The notes under the pieces: generated by a model | Database searches by the model: none | Seen by the model: only the letters and a program-made list of their open reading frames with translations | Told to the model about the DNA's origin: nothing | Part shown: in pieces, positions 8,735-19,211 of the stretch | Layout of the letters: every line of letters starts with the position of its first letter | Numbering within the stretch: the stretch's first letter is position 1 | Program-made: the position numbers and the translations under genes | Assembly: GCA_009840575.1 (NCBI GenBank) | Contig: VXNO01000056.1 | Span: 1 to 36,107, forward strand | Direction of reading: 5' to 3' | Source of the DNA: Chloroflexota bacterium | GTDB lineage: Bacteria; Chloroflexota; Anaerolineae; Aggregatilineales; Phototrophicaceae | Length of the DNA: 36,107 nucleotides

Positions 8735-9481
8735 CTAGCGGGATTTGGCGAATGTGGCTACATCATGCGACACGAGTTCAATGGACATTAGATTGCCGTA
8801 GAAGTCATAGCCGACATCAACGGCTCTCAACCATAAGACACAGGGCTCATCCAGGACGAAGGCGACGGAGGGACTCAAGAATTCTTCATACCCCGACACA
8901 CTGCCCGGATAAATCCCATATTGCATCCCGTTTGAGCCGGCGTGATAGCTGCAGCCCTGCGAAGCGTTGCCGGGTCTAATCTGCGCTTGGAAGTCTCCAT
9001 TGATAGCGGATCCGCTCCAACGTCCCGCGCCAAATGTCACCTCTTGCCAGTCGGCATTGAGCTGGATGGTTTTGACCTTGGTGACCCGACGGATATTCAC
9101 TGCACCGAAACCATAATCACGAATCTCGAAGCGCAAGTAACAGACATCGCCCAGTTCGAAATACCCCCAGGTGCTGTCATATGAAGCCAGCCTGAGGCGG
9201 TTGGCTTCGTCAACGGGTTCACCAGCATTGTGTCCGCCGCGGATGAAACAAGCCGGCGAGGGATTGTTGATCGCATACAAGTGGAAAATCCCATCGGGAT
9301 GCCCCGCCGTGCGCGGGTGCAGGATATAGGTGCCAGGCTCAAAGACCGCTTCGAACTGCCGCCCCTCTTTGAGATTGTTACGGATAACCAGCTTATTCAC
9401 TCTGTCTTGAGCCAGCGCTGGGCTCGCTAGCAGCATCAAGACCGCGGCTACGATGAGCCACACGATATTCTTTTTGAACAT
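8735..9481 (-). CDS. Secreted hypothetical protein
   Basis: MFKKNIVWLIVAAVLMLLASPALAQ signal peptide; 248 codons; no family recognised. Confidence 0.65.
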   Translation of the reverse strand: MFKKNIVWLIVAAVLMLLASPALAQDRVNKLVIRNNLKEGRQFEAVFEPGTYILHPRTAGHPDGIFHLYAINNPSPACFIRGGHNAGEPVDEANRLRLASYDSTWGYFELGDVCYLRFEIRDYGFGAVNIRRVTKVKTIQLNADWQEVTFGAGRWSGSAINGDFQAQIRPGNASQGCSYHAGSNGMQYGIYPGSVSGYEEFLSPSVAFVLDEPCVLWLRAVDVGYDFYGNLMSIELVSHDVATFAKSR

Positions 9482-9809
9482 GGTTTCGCTTCCTTTTGCG
9501 GAGGGCGGCATCCGCCAGCGTCCTGCGCTAGCCGATACCCGTGGGTAAAATGCAGAAGTGTAGTGCAGACTATAAACTGCAATTCATGCTTGTCAAGTGA
9601 AATTAAGTTTGGGAGTGGCGAATCTGCTGGATACGCTAGGATGCCGCACAGCTTCCAGCGCGACTTGCCAAAATTGCCTGATGGCATTGTATTCCGCCAG
9701 TTGCCGAATCACGCCTCAATCTTTCTGCGCGACGGTAAGCGAGGCTTCATTCCGGTCAATGTACTCGATGTTGCGGTTGGGACTGCTGATGACGGATGGT
9801 GGGTAGGGC

Positions 9810-10807
9810 TTATTCCCGCTTCCATGCGCCGTTCTCGTCCTTCACCCAGCCCGCTGGAATGATGGACTCACAAGATTGAGGCAATTCCGATTCGTCTTCC
9901 TGCGGCGCAAACTCCACACGAACGGGTCGGCTCGTCAATCCCCGGACAAAATTTGCAACGACATAGCCCGCTTCCTTTTCTGCGCGCGCAAGGATGCCGT
10001 TTTCTTTTGCGGCAGCGATGAAATTCTCCATTGCCCCGTGTTGCGCCAGCCGTCGCACAGTGTCCCAATTTGTGCCGCAAAGCGTGAATGATCCATCATA
10101 TTGCTTGATGTATTCGATGCGGCAGCTGATGCGGCAGCTTGTGATTCTGAGTGGGGCAACTGGATCGTATAACTGTCAGATATGCCCAGTTCTGGCGGCT
10201 CAATGTCTCTTTCGTCGATAGCGCTGAAATCGATGCCTGCCTCGATGACGCCGTAGGAAAAGTGATTTGCGCCGTGTCCGCACAAGTTGGCTATGTCGGC
10301 ATTGACAGACACTTCAACTTCTTGCCTTGCTTCCTCGCTAGCAGTCACCAGGATGCCAAGTTTCCTAAAGGTCCGATCCACAATTTCTTCTGGCGGAAGC
10401 GCTGTGTTTGTGGGCGTGGCGGTTGGCGGCGGCGTGTAGGTGGGATAGGGCGTATAGGTTGGTACTGGCGTGTTGGTCGGATAGGGCGTATAGGTCGGCA
10501 GTGGGGTGAAAGTTGGCGTAACTGTCGGCGTATTCGTTGGCGTGGATGTTGGAGTCGATGTTGGTGTATTGGTCGGTGTGCTGGTAGGAGTTGATGTTGG
10601 CGTGCTCGTGAATGTCGGCGTAGATGAAGGCGTGTTGGTGGCAGTGCTGGATGGCAGCGGCGTGTAGGTAGGATAAGGAGTGTATGTCGGAGGGGGCGTG
10701 AAGCCACCGTCGATTCCAGCTTGGAAGACGATTCCAAAGCCAAACGCTAGCAGAAGTCCAACGAATATTGCGAGGCGACTTCGGTCACGATTGCTCTGTT
10801 TTGACAC
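9810..10807 (-). pseudogene. Membrane-anchored DUF4230-like protein with Thr-Pro-rich linker, frameshifted near 10153-10156
   Basis: ORF 9935-10807 (TM + TP repeats + N part of domain) and ORF 9810-10058 ([52 protein letters not shown]) together match the downstream paralogue 10844-11587. One extra C in the CCCC run (minus strand) joins them. Confidence 0.7.
10390..10700 (-). repeat. Low-complexity region encoding (T/S)-P/T repeats ([12 protein letters not shown]..., TPYPTYTP)
   Basis: Degenerate short tandem units of the ggcgtgttggtcgg type, in frame with a Thr-Pro-rich linker. Confidence 0.8.
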
Positions 10808-10843
10808 GGCGCGCTATCTCCTATGCGAAGTTTCTCCTGGTCA

Positions 10844-11587
10844 TCAACGCTGCTTCCATGCGCCATCCGCGCCCTTTTCCCAGCCTCCCGGCGTATAGGG
10901 CTGGCATGACTCTGGCAATTCCGGTTCGCCCTGTCGCGCGGCGAATTCAACACGCGCTTGTTTACCAGTTAATTCGCGCACAAAGTTGCCCAGATGCAAA
11001 TCCGCCTCCTCAGAAGCCCGTTCCAAGATGCCCTCCTCGACCATCTCGTCAACAAACTGCGTCAAGGCTTCGGCCTGCGCCAACTGACGAACAGTGTCCC
11101 AATCGGCCGACAGCAGGGTGAACGAATGCTGGTTTTGGGCGATATATTCGATGCGGCAACTGGTGATGACCGGCGGTGGCAAAGTCACCACATAGGTATC
11201 TTCCTCAATGCGGACACTATCTTTAGTGATAGCGTCAAAATCGATGCCGGCTTCAATCGCGCCGATGGCGATGTGATTGGCGCTATATCCACCTAAATTG
11301 AGGGGCAAACGCTGCACCTCAACTTTAATGTCTGTTTTGGCCACCTCCGAAGTAACCGTGACAAGCTGTCCGATGCCACTGATGCTGTTGACGATGGTAA
11401 TCGGCGAGCGCACATAAGCGGCGGATTCTGGGAATAAGACATCCCGCACATCGTTGACCGCGCCAATTACCCAGCCACCAACTATGACGCCAACGACAAG
11501 CAAGGCTATCGAGAACAAGTTCCTGCCTATAAATCTGAGCAATGCAACCATTCCAACCCCCAGCTTACGAACTGCTTTCTTGGACAA
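10844..11587 (-). CDS. Membrane-anchored DUF4230-like protein
   Basis: N-terminal TM, then SANHIAIGAIEAGIDFDAI..CRIEYI..DTVRQLAQAEALTQFV; paralogous to 9810-10807. Confidence 0.7.
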   Translation of the reverse strand: MSKKAVRKLGVGMVALLRFIGRNLFSIALLVVGVIVGGWVIGAVNDVRDVLFPESAAYVRSPITIVNSISGIGQLVTVTSEVAKTDIKVEVQRLPLNLGGYSANHIAIGAIEAGIDFDAITKDSVRIEEDTYVVTLPPPVITSCRIEYIAQNQHSFTLLSADWDTVRQLAQAEALTQFVDEMVEEGILERASEEADLHLGNFVRELTGKQARVEFAARQGEPELPESCQPYTPGGWEKGADGAWKQR

Positions 11588-11695
11588 CCACTATACGGAC
11601 AGTATCATTTTGAGCTGCGCTGTCAATATTCCGCCCCTTTGCCATGCCCAGGATAGACTATGCCTCCCCCCGACTCTTCGGGGGAACTGAGGGGG

Positions 11696-11723
11696 TTGCC
11701 ACACCCCGCGCAGGCTATACAAT
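11696..11723 (+). promoter_or_regulatory. Putative sigma70-type promoter TTGCCA-N16-TACAAT
   Basis: Located 34 bp upstream of ATG 11758 of the sugar-isomerase cluster. Confidence 0.4.
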
Positions 11724-11757
11724 AGTGAAATGATAAACTGACCACCGGGGAACACAA

Positions 11758-12627
11758 ATGAAAACAGCAACTGGCAATTTTCCACTGGGCTGGCGGCGGC
11801 GCAATTTTCGCTGGGAGCAAGACACCGCCAGCATGATCGCCTGGGCGCTGGAAAACAATCTGGAAGTCATCGACCTGGGGCAAGACGCCGACAAAGACGC
11901 CCGCGCCGTCATTGATGCCGGCTTGCGGGTGGGCAGCGCCGACCTCTGCGTTTGGCAGGCGATGATGTCGCCCGATGCCGGCGAGCGCCGGGCTGCCGTC
12001 GCCGAAAATGCCGATTACATCCAGCGCTGCGTTGATGCTGGCGTGAAGACCTTTTTCATCTGCATGATCCCGCAAGACCCCGCCCGCCCCCGCAGCGAGA
12101 ACTTCGCCTGGATGGTGGAGAGCTATGGCGAGCTGCGCGCGACCTTTGAAGCCAATGATGCCTACCTGGTCATCGAAGGCTGGCCCGGGCCGGGTTCGCT
12201 GGTCTGCACGCCTGAGACCTACCGCGCCTTCATTCAGCAAGTTGGCTCGGACAATATGGGCGTGAATTACGACCCATCGCATCTGCTGCGCATGGGCATT
12301 GACCCCATCCGCTTCCTGAAGGAATTCGTCGGGCATGTCTTCCATGTGCATGGCAAGGACTGTATGAACATCGATGAGAACCTGTACCAGTATGGCAACC
12401 TGCAAGAGGCGACTTTCGCCAAAGGCTATAAATACGGTGGCATGAACTGGCGCTACACTATCCCCGGGCACGGGCTTTCGGATTGGAAGATCATCTTGGG
12501 TATCCTGCGCGACAGCGGCTATGCGGGCTGCGTCAGCATCGAGCTGGAAGACCACTATTACGATGACACAGAAACCGAGCAAAAGCAGGGCGTCCTGCAA
12601 GGCGTGAAGTTCCTGGCGGGTTCATAA
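11758..12627 (+). CDS. Sugar phosphate isomerase/epimerase (xylose-isomerase-like TIM barrel)
   Basis: NYDPSHLLRMGIDPIRFLKEFVGHVFHVHGKD, GYAGCVSIELEDHYYDD. Confidence 0.87.
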   Translation: MKTATGNFPLGWRRRNFRWEQDTASMIAWALENNLEVIDLGQDADKDARAVIDAGLRVGSADLCVWQAMMSPDAGERRAAVAENADYIQRCVDAGVKTFFICMIPQDPARPRSENFAWMVESYGELRATFEANDAYLVIEGWPGPGSLVCTPETYRAFIQQVGSDNMGVNYDPSHLLRMGIDPIRFLKEFVGHVFHVHGKDCMNIDENLYQYGNLQEATFAKGYKYGGMNWRYTIPGHGLSDWKIILGILRDSGYAGCVSIELEDHYYDDTETEQKQGVLQGVKFLAGS

Positions 12628-13533
12628 GTGACTATGAATGACAAAATGCAAGTCGCGGTGGTCGGCCTGGGCAATATGGGCTTGGGCATGGCGAAGAATT
12701 TGCTGGCGGCGGGCTTCGCCGTGCGCGGCTGCGACCTGCGCGCCGAACGGGTGCGGATGCTGCGTGAGATGGGTGGCGATGGTGCCGACGACCTGAGGCA
12801 GCTGGCAGACTGCCACATCGTCTTCGTGATGGTGATGAGCGGCGAACAAGCGCTGGACGTCATTGCGGGGGCTGGAGGGCTGCGCGAGTGCCTGGCAAGG
12901 GAAGCGACCATCATCATCACCGCCACCATCGAGCCAGCCGACATGCGCAAGGCAGCGGTGGCATTGGCTGGCAGCGGCATTGATCTCATCGACAGTCCGG
13001 TCAGCGGCGGGCAATTCGGCGCGGAGGCGGGCACATTGACGATGATGGCAGCGGGAAATGCCCAGGCGCTGGAAAGGTGCCGGGCGGCGCTGGAGGCGGT
13101 CGGCGGGCAGATCTTCCATGTCGGCGAAGCTATCGGCATGGGGCAGGTGGTCAAAGCAGCGCTGCAAGCCTATATCGGCGTCAGCTTCGTGGGCATATTC
13201 GAGTCCTTGGCATTGGGCGCGCGGGCGGGCATCCCCGGCAAAACGCTCTTTGAAGTCTTCAGCAGCACGCATGTCGGCAACACGCCATTCTTCAAGAGCT
13301 GCGCCCAGTTGATCCTCGACCGCCAGTTTGAGGACACAGGCAGCCACATTGGCACCATGGTCAAAGACTTGGGCATCAGCATGCAGCTGGCGCGCGAAAA
13401 TAGCTTGCCGCTCTTTGCCACCAGCGCGGCGCAGCAACTATTCCAGGCTGGCATATCCTTGCACCCCGATGGCGACAATTGGAGCATCGTGCAGTTCTTG
13501 GAGAGCTTCACGGGAACTGAAGTGCGTTGGTAA
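12628..13533 (+). CDS. NAD(P)-dependent oxidoreductase, 3-hydroxyisobutyrate dehydrogenase family
   Basis: MQVAVVGLGNMGLGMAKNLLAAGF, LIDSPVSGGQFGAEAGTLTMMAAG, GMGQVVKAALQA. Confidence 0.9.
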   Translation: MTMNDKMQVAVVGLGNMGLGMAKNLLAAGFAVRGCDLRAERVRMLREMGGDGADDLRQLADCHIVFVMVMSGEQALDVIAGAGGLRECLAREATIIITATIEPADMRKAAVALAGSGIDLIDSPVSGGQFGAEAGTLTMMAAGNAQALERCRAALEAVGGQIFHVGEAIGMGQVVKAALQAYIGVSFVGIFESLALGARAGIPGKTLFEVFSSTHVGNTPFFKSCAQLILDRQFEDTGSHIGTMVKDLGISMQLARENSLPLFATSAAQQLFQAGISLHPDGDNWSIVQFLESFTGTEVRW

Positions 13534-13617
13534 CTATGCCTGGGACACAGAGGGGATTATTGTCTGCCCGCCTATTGCATTAATGATGAGCGACCGTGTC
13601 ACGGGAGAGACAATAGC

Positions 13618-14481
13618 ATGGCGAAATTGGGCGTAATCACCGATGGTATCAGCCGTGACTTAGAGCAAGCGCTGGCAGTCATCAATGAAACGGGACTGGC
13701 TTGCGCCGAGTTGCAGTATGTATGGGACGGCGAAGTCGGCGACTTGTCCGATGCCCAGTTGGATCGCGCACAGCGGCTGGTCACGGCGCACCGTGTAGAA
13801 GTATCGTGCATATCGCGGCATATCTTTGGCGGTTTGGCGCTGGGCGAGTTGGAGACAGATTCGCCCGCCTACTTGGAAGAACTGGCGGCTTTGCGACGTT
13901 GCATTGACATGGCGGATGCCTTGGATTGCCGCTTGGCGCGCATCATGAGCTTTCGCAAGGAGATGATCCTCTTTGGGGGGCAGGGGGCGGAGCAGTGGGT
14001 GGTTTCGCGCGGGGCTTGGGACAAGCTGAAGGCTATGCTGTTGCCGGCGCTGGAAATCGCGGCTGAGCGCGGTGTGCGGCTAGTGGTCGAGACGGGCAAC
14101 AACGCCATGATCAACTCGGCTTGGCTGGCGCGCAAACTCAACGACGAGTTGAGCAGCGAGCAACTGAAAACACTTTGGGACCCCGCCAACAGCCTATATT
14201 GCGCCGAAAGCCCTTTCCCCGCCGGTTATGAGGCTTTGCGCGGCGTCTTGGGGCACATTCACATCAAGGATGTCTTGGTCGATATGCCCAGGGCGCGTGT
14301 CGATTGTGTGCCTCTGGGCAGCGGGCAGATGGCACCTTTCCTAGAGCAGATGGCCGCGGCTTTAGCTGCCGATGGCTATGCAGGCAGCGTGTCGCTGGAA
14401 TCCGTGTATCGTCCGCCCGGTGGCAGTTTCGCCGATGGATTTCGCGCGTCAATCGACAAGTTCAAAGCAGTCTTTGGCTGA
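13618..14481 (+). CDS. Sugar phosphate isomerase/epimerase (TIM barrel)
   Basis: LVVETGNNAMINSAWLARKL, LWDPANSLYCAE, HIHIKDV, GYAGSVSLESVY. Confidence 0.85.
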   Translation: MAKLGVITDGISRDLEQALAVINETGLACAELQYVWDGEVGDLSDAQLDRAQRLVTAHRVEVSCISRHIFGGLALGELETDSPAYLEELAALRRCIDMADALDCRLARIMSFRKEMILFGGQGAEQWVVSRGAWDKLKAMLLPALEIAAERGVRLVVETGNNAMINSAWLARKLNDELSSEQLKTLWDPANSLYCAESPFPAGYEALRGVLGHIHIKDVLVDMPRARVDCVPLGSGQMAPFLEQMAAALAADGYAGSVSLESVYRPPGGSFADGFRASIDKFKAVFG

Positions 14482-16223
14482 TGACAACGCTTTCAGCGAA
14501 CATGCCGAAAACCTGGCGCGCAAACTGGCTGGCTCTCTGGCGGCGCGACCGTCTGCCGCTGCTTTTGCTGCTGCTGGCTTTTCTTGTGATGACCTACCCC
14601 TTCGCCCAGGCGATGAATCATACGTTGCCCGGTGGTGAAGTCGACACCCACACGGCGCTCTGGCAGAATTGGTGGCTGCGCGAGGCATTGCTGCAGGGGC
14701 TGGATATCAACCACAGCCAGCTGCTATTTCATCCGACTGGCCTTGATGTATCCCTGCAGCCGCGCCGCTGGACGAGCTTCCCGGTATGGATGTTGCTGTA
14801 CAGCCTGTTTGGTGACCCGCTGGCTTTCAACCTGACCGCGTCCCTGGGCATCCTCTTCAAAGCCTATGGCATGTACTTGGTCGGTTTGCTGCTCTTCAAG
14901 CGGCGGCTGCCGGCTTTGGTAGCGGGTGCCTATTTTGCCTTCAACTCGTACAGCCTGCGGGTGGCGCTGGAGCAGCCCAATACAGGCGCGACCGAGTGGA
15001 TCCCTTGGTTCATGCTCTTTTTCATACTGGTTCTGTTCCGTCTGCTGGCGGGCGCGGGCTGGCGGGATGTGCTGCCGCTGATGCTGGGCGCGGGCATCTG
15101 CTTCTCGCTGAACCTGTATATGAACCTGAAAATTGGCATTTTGGCGATGCTGCTGGGCGGCGGTTTTGCTCTGCTCTATCTGGGGGCGACAGGGCTGTGG
15201 CGGTCGCGGGATTGTTGGCTGGTGCTGATTTTGTTCAGCTTGACTGCGCTGGTGATTTGCGCGCCCCTGCTGCTGCCTGTGCTGGCAGATGATGATTTTG
15301 CAGCAGCGGTGGCGCGGCCCGTGCTCACGAAAAATCAGTTTGATATATTTTGGCAATGGTGGACGGCTGGCTTGGTCAGCTTGGGGCTGGCGCTGCTAGG
15401 CATGGTGTACATCGTCCGCTGGCGGCGCGAAGCGTGGATATGGTTGATACTGGCGTTGGTTTTTAACCTGCTGAGCATGGGACTCATCATCCATTTTCGC
15501 GGCGAGCCCCTGCCAATCTATTGGACGCCCTACCGATTGGTGGCGGATAATTTCTTCTTCCGCACCTTGAATTACCCGGCGCGTGTATACGCTATCTTTG
15601 TTTTTGCTTATGCGTTGATCATCGGTTTTGGTTTCCTTATGCTGCGCAACTGGCTGGGCGAGCGGCGCTGGGTTCCCCTCGCGCTGGCCTTGCTGGCGGG
15701 GCTGATACTGTATGATACGCGCATGTTCCCCGTGACACTGCGCGCCGAGATGCAATCGGATTATGTGGCGGCGCTGGACGAGCTACAACCGGGCGCTTTG
15801 ATTGATGTGCCCTTTAGCCGCCAAACCTCAAAATACTATATGTCTTTGCAACGCCACCATCTGCGCCCCATCGTCGAAGGCATGACCGCCCGCATGCCAC
15901 CGGATGCTTACAAGTATATTGCTGCCCACCCTGTCCTAGCCCCGTTTCGCTATTCACGGTATTTAATAGAAGGAGATCCGCCCAAGATTGAGCTGACCGC
16001 AGCGCAGTGGCAAGCTGGGCTAGACAATTTGGTCGTCGACGGCTTCCGCTACCTAGTATTGCACTACTATCTGCCGTCGAGGCTTACCTTATATTCGATT
16101 GAAAAGCCAGCCGACTGGGTCATAACGCTGTTTGCAGGGCAGCCAACCGTCTACCAGGATGACGAAGTCGCTATCTACGACCTGCTGGAGCTGGATGCCG
16201 ATGCCTTGGCTGTGGCGGGTTAA
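14481..16223 (+). CDS. Polytopic membrane protein, possible membrane glycosyltransferase-like
   Basis: ATG overlaps upstream stop (tgATGa); many TM segments; GGEVDTHTALWQNWWLREALLQG. Confidence 0.7.
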   Translation: MTTLSANMPKTWRANWLALWRRDRLPLLLLLLAFLVMTYPFAQAMNHTLPGGEVDTHTALWQNWWLREALLQGLDINHSQLLFHPTGLDVSLQPRRWTSFPVWMLLYSLFGDPLAFNLTASLGILFKAYGMYLVGLLLFKRRLPALVAGAYFAFNSYSLRVALEQPNTGATEWIPWFMLFFILVLFRLLAGAGWRDVLPLMLGAGICFSLNLYMNLKIGILAMLLGGGFALLYLGATGLWRSRDCWLVLILFSLTALVICAPLLLPVLADDDFAAAVARPVLTKNQFDIFWQWWTAGLVSLGLALLGMVYIVRWRREAWIWLILALVFNLLSMGLIIHFRGEPLPIYWTPYRLVADNFFFRTLNYPARVYAIFVFAYALIIGFGFLMLRNWLGERRWVPLALALLAGLILYDTRMFPVTLRAEMQSDYVAALDELQPGALIDVPFSRQTSKYYMSLQRHHLRPIVEGMTARMPPDAYKYIAAHPVLAPFRYSRYLIEGDPPKIELTAAQWQAGLDNLVVDGFRYLVLHYYLPSRLTLYSIEKPADWVITLFAGQPTVYQDDEVAIYDLLELDADALAVAG

Positions 16224-16293
16224 GTTGTGTGCGGCTGTGTAAGAATCTTGCGCGCCGCCTTGTCCAATCAAGACATACTCAGGAGAAAACCAC

Positions 16294-17154
16294 ATGGCGA
16301 TTCCCAAGCAAGTTTTCGGGCGCACGGGGCATCTCAGCACACGGACACTGTTCGGCGCGGCGGCATTTGCTGATGTTACACAAGACGAAGCCGACCGCAG
16401 TATGCAGTTGCTGCTTGATTACGGCGTCAACCACATCGATACCGCCGCCAGTTATGGTGACTCCGAGCTGCGGCTGGGCCCCTGGCTGGAGCGTTACCGC
16501 GACCAGTTCTTCTTGGCGACCAAAACAGACGAACGCACTTATGACGGCGCAAAAGCCCAGTTTGAGCGGTCGCTGCGGCGGCTGCGCGTGGACGAAGTCG
16601 ACCTCATCCAACTGCATTACCTGGTGGGGGAAGAAGAATGGCAAGTGGCCATGGGCGCTGGCGGCGCGCTTGAATACCTGATCGAAGCGCGCGAACAAGG
16701 CTTGGTCAAATACATCGGCGTTACCGGGCACGATGTCGCCATCGCCCGTATGCACCAGCGCAGCTTGGAACGGTTCGACTTCGATTCGGTCCTGCTGCCC
16801 TACAATTACCTGATGATGCAGAACCCTGTCTATCGCTCAGGCTTCAACGAAGTGCTGGAGATGTGCGCGGTGCGCAATGTCGCCGTACAGACCATCAAAG
16901 GCATCACCAGACGACCCTATCTAAGTGGGGAGCGCAGCCACGCCACCTGGTATGAGCCGCTCACCGATCAGCCGAGCATCGACAAAGCCGTGCATTGGGC
17001 GCTGGGCAATGAGCAGGTTTTTCTCAATACAGCCGGCGATATCGACATCTTGCCCAAAGTGCTGAGCGCGGCATCTCGCTTTGCCGGGCGCACACCCGAA
17101 GTCGACATGCAGGCGATGGTCGCTGAATGGGAGATGGTGCCGCTGTTTGTGTAG
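16294..17154 (+). CDS. Aldo/keto reductase family protein
   Basis: [41 protein letters not shown]. Confidence 0.88.
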   Translation: MAIPKQVFGRTGHLSTRTLFGAAAFADVTQDEADRSMQLLLDYGVNHIDTAASYGDSELRLGPWLERYRDQFFLATKTDERTYDGAKAQFERSLRRLRVDEVDLIQLHYLVGEEEWQVAMGAGGALEYLIEAREQGLVKYIGVTGHDVAIARMHQRSLERFDFDSVLLPYNYLMMQNPVYRSGFNEVLEMCAVRNVAVQTIKGITRRPYLSGERSHATWYEPLTDQPSIDKAVHWALGNEQVFLNTAGDIDILPKVLSAASRFAGRTPEVDMQAMVAEWEMVPLFV

Positions 17155-17157
17155 CAG

Positions 17158-17895
17158 TCAGGCATCAGGTAGCGCGGACATGATCGCTCGTATCCGCCCT
17201 GCCGACGCCGCCCAGCGCAGATAATCATCGCCCTCGCCAAGCGACAGGCGCGGATGGCGATATTGCATCTGGCTTGCCACAGTCTCCCGCGCGGAGAAGT
17301 GAAACTCACGGCAACCGCTGATCCGGGCGATGTGGGCGATATTTCCCGCGTTGATGCCGCCGCCTGGCATGATGCTCAAGCGCCCCGCTGACTGCCTCTC
17401 TAACTGCGCGAGCAGAGACGCGCCTTCCCTTGCGTTGACCGCCTGCCCGGAGCTAAGCAAGCGCGTTATGCCCAGCCCCGCCAAGGTTTCCAACGCGGAG
17501 AATGGATCGCGGCACAGGTCAAAGGCGCGATGAAATACCACCGGCAGCGGCTGCGCAGCTTCGATCAACTGCGCCGTCCGCTCTTTATCGACCGATCCAT
17601 CCGCCGACAAGCAGCCGATGACCATAGCCGCGACACCAGCTCGGCGGGCAAAGTCTATATCGCGCCGCATCACGGCAATTTCGGCATCGCTATACAAAAA
17701 GTCGCCGCGCCGAGGCCGTATCAGCGCCGCGACCGGGATGTCCAGCCGCTGACAAGTCAATTCCAGCAAACCCGGCGATGGCGTTAACCCGCCACTGGGC
17801 AGGTCGGCGCACAATTCAATACGTTGCGCGCCACAGGCTTGGGCGGTCAGCGCGGATGCGAGCGAATCGACTGCGACTTCAAAGGTATAAGCCAT
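17158..17895 (-). CDS. cutC: CutC family protein
   Basis: GAQRIELCADLPSGGLTPSPGLL, IRPRRGDFLYSDAEIAVMRRDI, FHRAFDLCRDPFSALE, IMPGGGINAGNI. Confidence 0.92.
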   Translation of the reverse strand: MAYTFEVAVDSLASALTAQACGAQRIELCADLPSGGLTPSPGLLELTCQRLDIPVAALIRPRRGDFLYSDAEIAVMRRDIDFARRAGVAAMVIGCLSADGSVDKERTAQLIEAAQPLPVVFHRAFDLCRDPFSALETLAGLGITRLLSSGQAVNAREGASLLAQLERQSAGRLSIMPGGGINAGNIAHIARISGCREFHFSARETVASQMQYRHPRLSLGEGDDYLRWAASAGRIRAIMSALPDA

Positions 17896-18119
17896 GGGCT
17901 TGTCAGCCTAGCAGAACATGTTGCAGCGCAGAAGGTGAAGCAAGCAAGTCGGGGCAAATTGGGCATCCGTGTCGATTCATAGGGGCGAGGCGCTGCCTCA
18001 TCCACACCAGGATGCTTCGGGTAAGGACAGCAAAGCGCATTGCCCCTGTACCTCGCTGCTGCCCCTCACTACAATCGCGGCAATCCTTACACAAATACGC
18101 CCGGGAGGAGCTACCGCCA

Positions 18120-19211
18120 ATGAACCGAGCCGACCACAAGCGCCTGTTTCTGCCCGGCCCAGTCGAGGTGCGCCCGACGATTCTGCAAGCGCAGGCAGCG
18201 CCGATGATCGGGCATCGCATGCCGGAGTTCGCCGCGCTTTTCGCCCGCTTGCAAACCAAGCTGAAGCGCGCCTTCTTCACGCAAAACCGCGTCTACATCA
18301 GCGGGTCTTCTGGCTCGGGATTGTGGGAGGGCGCGGTACGGTGTGGCATCCGCGCTGACCGCAAGGTCTTGCATCTGGTGGGCGGCGCATTCAGCGAACG
18401 ATGGGCGCTGGTCAGCCGCGCCAATGGGTTGCGGGTCGATTGCCTGGAGGTGCCCTGGGGCTGCGCGCATAGCCCCGACATGGTGGCGGAGGCGCTGGAA
18501 AAGCAGGCTTATGACGCCGTTTGCGCCGTGCACAATGAAACCAGCACCGGCCTAACCAACCCCATCCGCGAGATTGGCGAGGTTGTGCGCCAGCAGGCGG
18601 ACACGCTTTTCTTCGTCGACACCGTCAGCGGCTTCTTGGGCACAGAGCTGCGCGTCGACGACTGGGGCATTGATGTCGCGCTGACATCCAGCCAGAAAGC
18701 CTTCGCCCTGCCACCGGGCATCGCCTTCGCCGCCGTCAGCGACCGCGTTTTGCAACGAGCGCAAGGCATCAAAAATCGCGGCTATTATTTCGATTTCCTC
18801 ACCCTAGAAAAGTCGCTGCAAAAGAACAATACGCCGTCGACGCCGCCCATCGCGCTGATGTACGCGGCTGACGCACAGCTGGATGCCATCCTGACAGAAG
18901 GCATGGAAGCGCGTTGGCAACGGCACCGTGAAATGCGCGATGCGGCGCATGACTGGGCGCTGTCACGCGGCTTTGGCTTGTACGCGCAGGCCGGCTATCG
19001 CAGCGACACCGTGACCACAGTCGCTAATGCGCGCGGCATCGATGTAGCCGCCATGAACGCCTTTATGCAGCGCGAATGCGGCATCGCCATGGATACAGGC
19101 TATGGCAAAATCAAAGGCAAGACCTTCCGCCTGCCGCACATGGGCGATTGCGACATGGACATGCTGGATGAAGTACTGGGCGGGCTGGACGCTTTCCTGG
19201 AGAGCGCATAA
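18120..19211 (+). CDS. Class V aminotransferase (serine-glyoxylate/alanine-glyoxylate type)
   Basis: FLPGPVEVRP, GSSGSGLWEGAV, VHNETSTGLTNPI, DTVSGFLGTELRVDDWGIDVALTSSQKAF; preceded by gggaggag RBS. Confidence 0.9.
   Translation: MNRADHKRLFLPGPVEVRPTILQAQAAPMIGHRMPEFAALFARLQTKLKRAFFTQNRVYISGSSGSGLWEGAVRCGIRADRKVLHLVGGAFSERWALVSRANGLRVDCLEVPWGCAHSPDMVAEALEKQAYDAVCAVHNETSTGLTNPIREIGEVVRQQADTLFFVDTVSGFLGTELRVDDWGIDVALTSSQKAFALPPGIAFAAVSDRVLQRAQGIKNRGYYFDFLTLEKSLQKNNTPSTPPIALMYAADAQLDAILTEGMEARWQRHREMRDAAHDWALSRGFGLYAQAGYRSDTVTTVANARGIDVAAMNAFMQRECGIAMDTGYGKIKGKTFRLPHMGDCDMDMLDEVLGGLDAFLESA

Noticed and set aside
10390-10700. Repetitive region considered as a CRISPR or minisatellite
   Set aside because: Units are short, degenerate and in frame, encoding a Thr-Pro-rich linker; no constant repeats with unique spacers.
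14304-14480. N-terminal extension of the 639-aa membrane protein ORF
   Set aside because: Out-of-frame overlap with the upstream isomerase; ATG at 14481 overlaps its stop in a typical translational-coupling arrangement.
17778-18119. Long N-terminal extension of the aminotransferase ORF
   Set aside because: Overlaps cutC antisense; conserved sequence and an RBS start at 18120.
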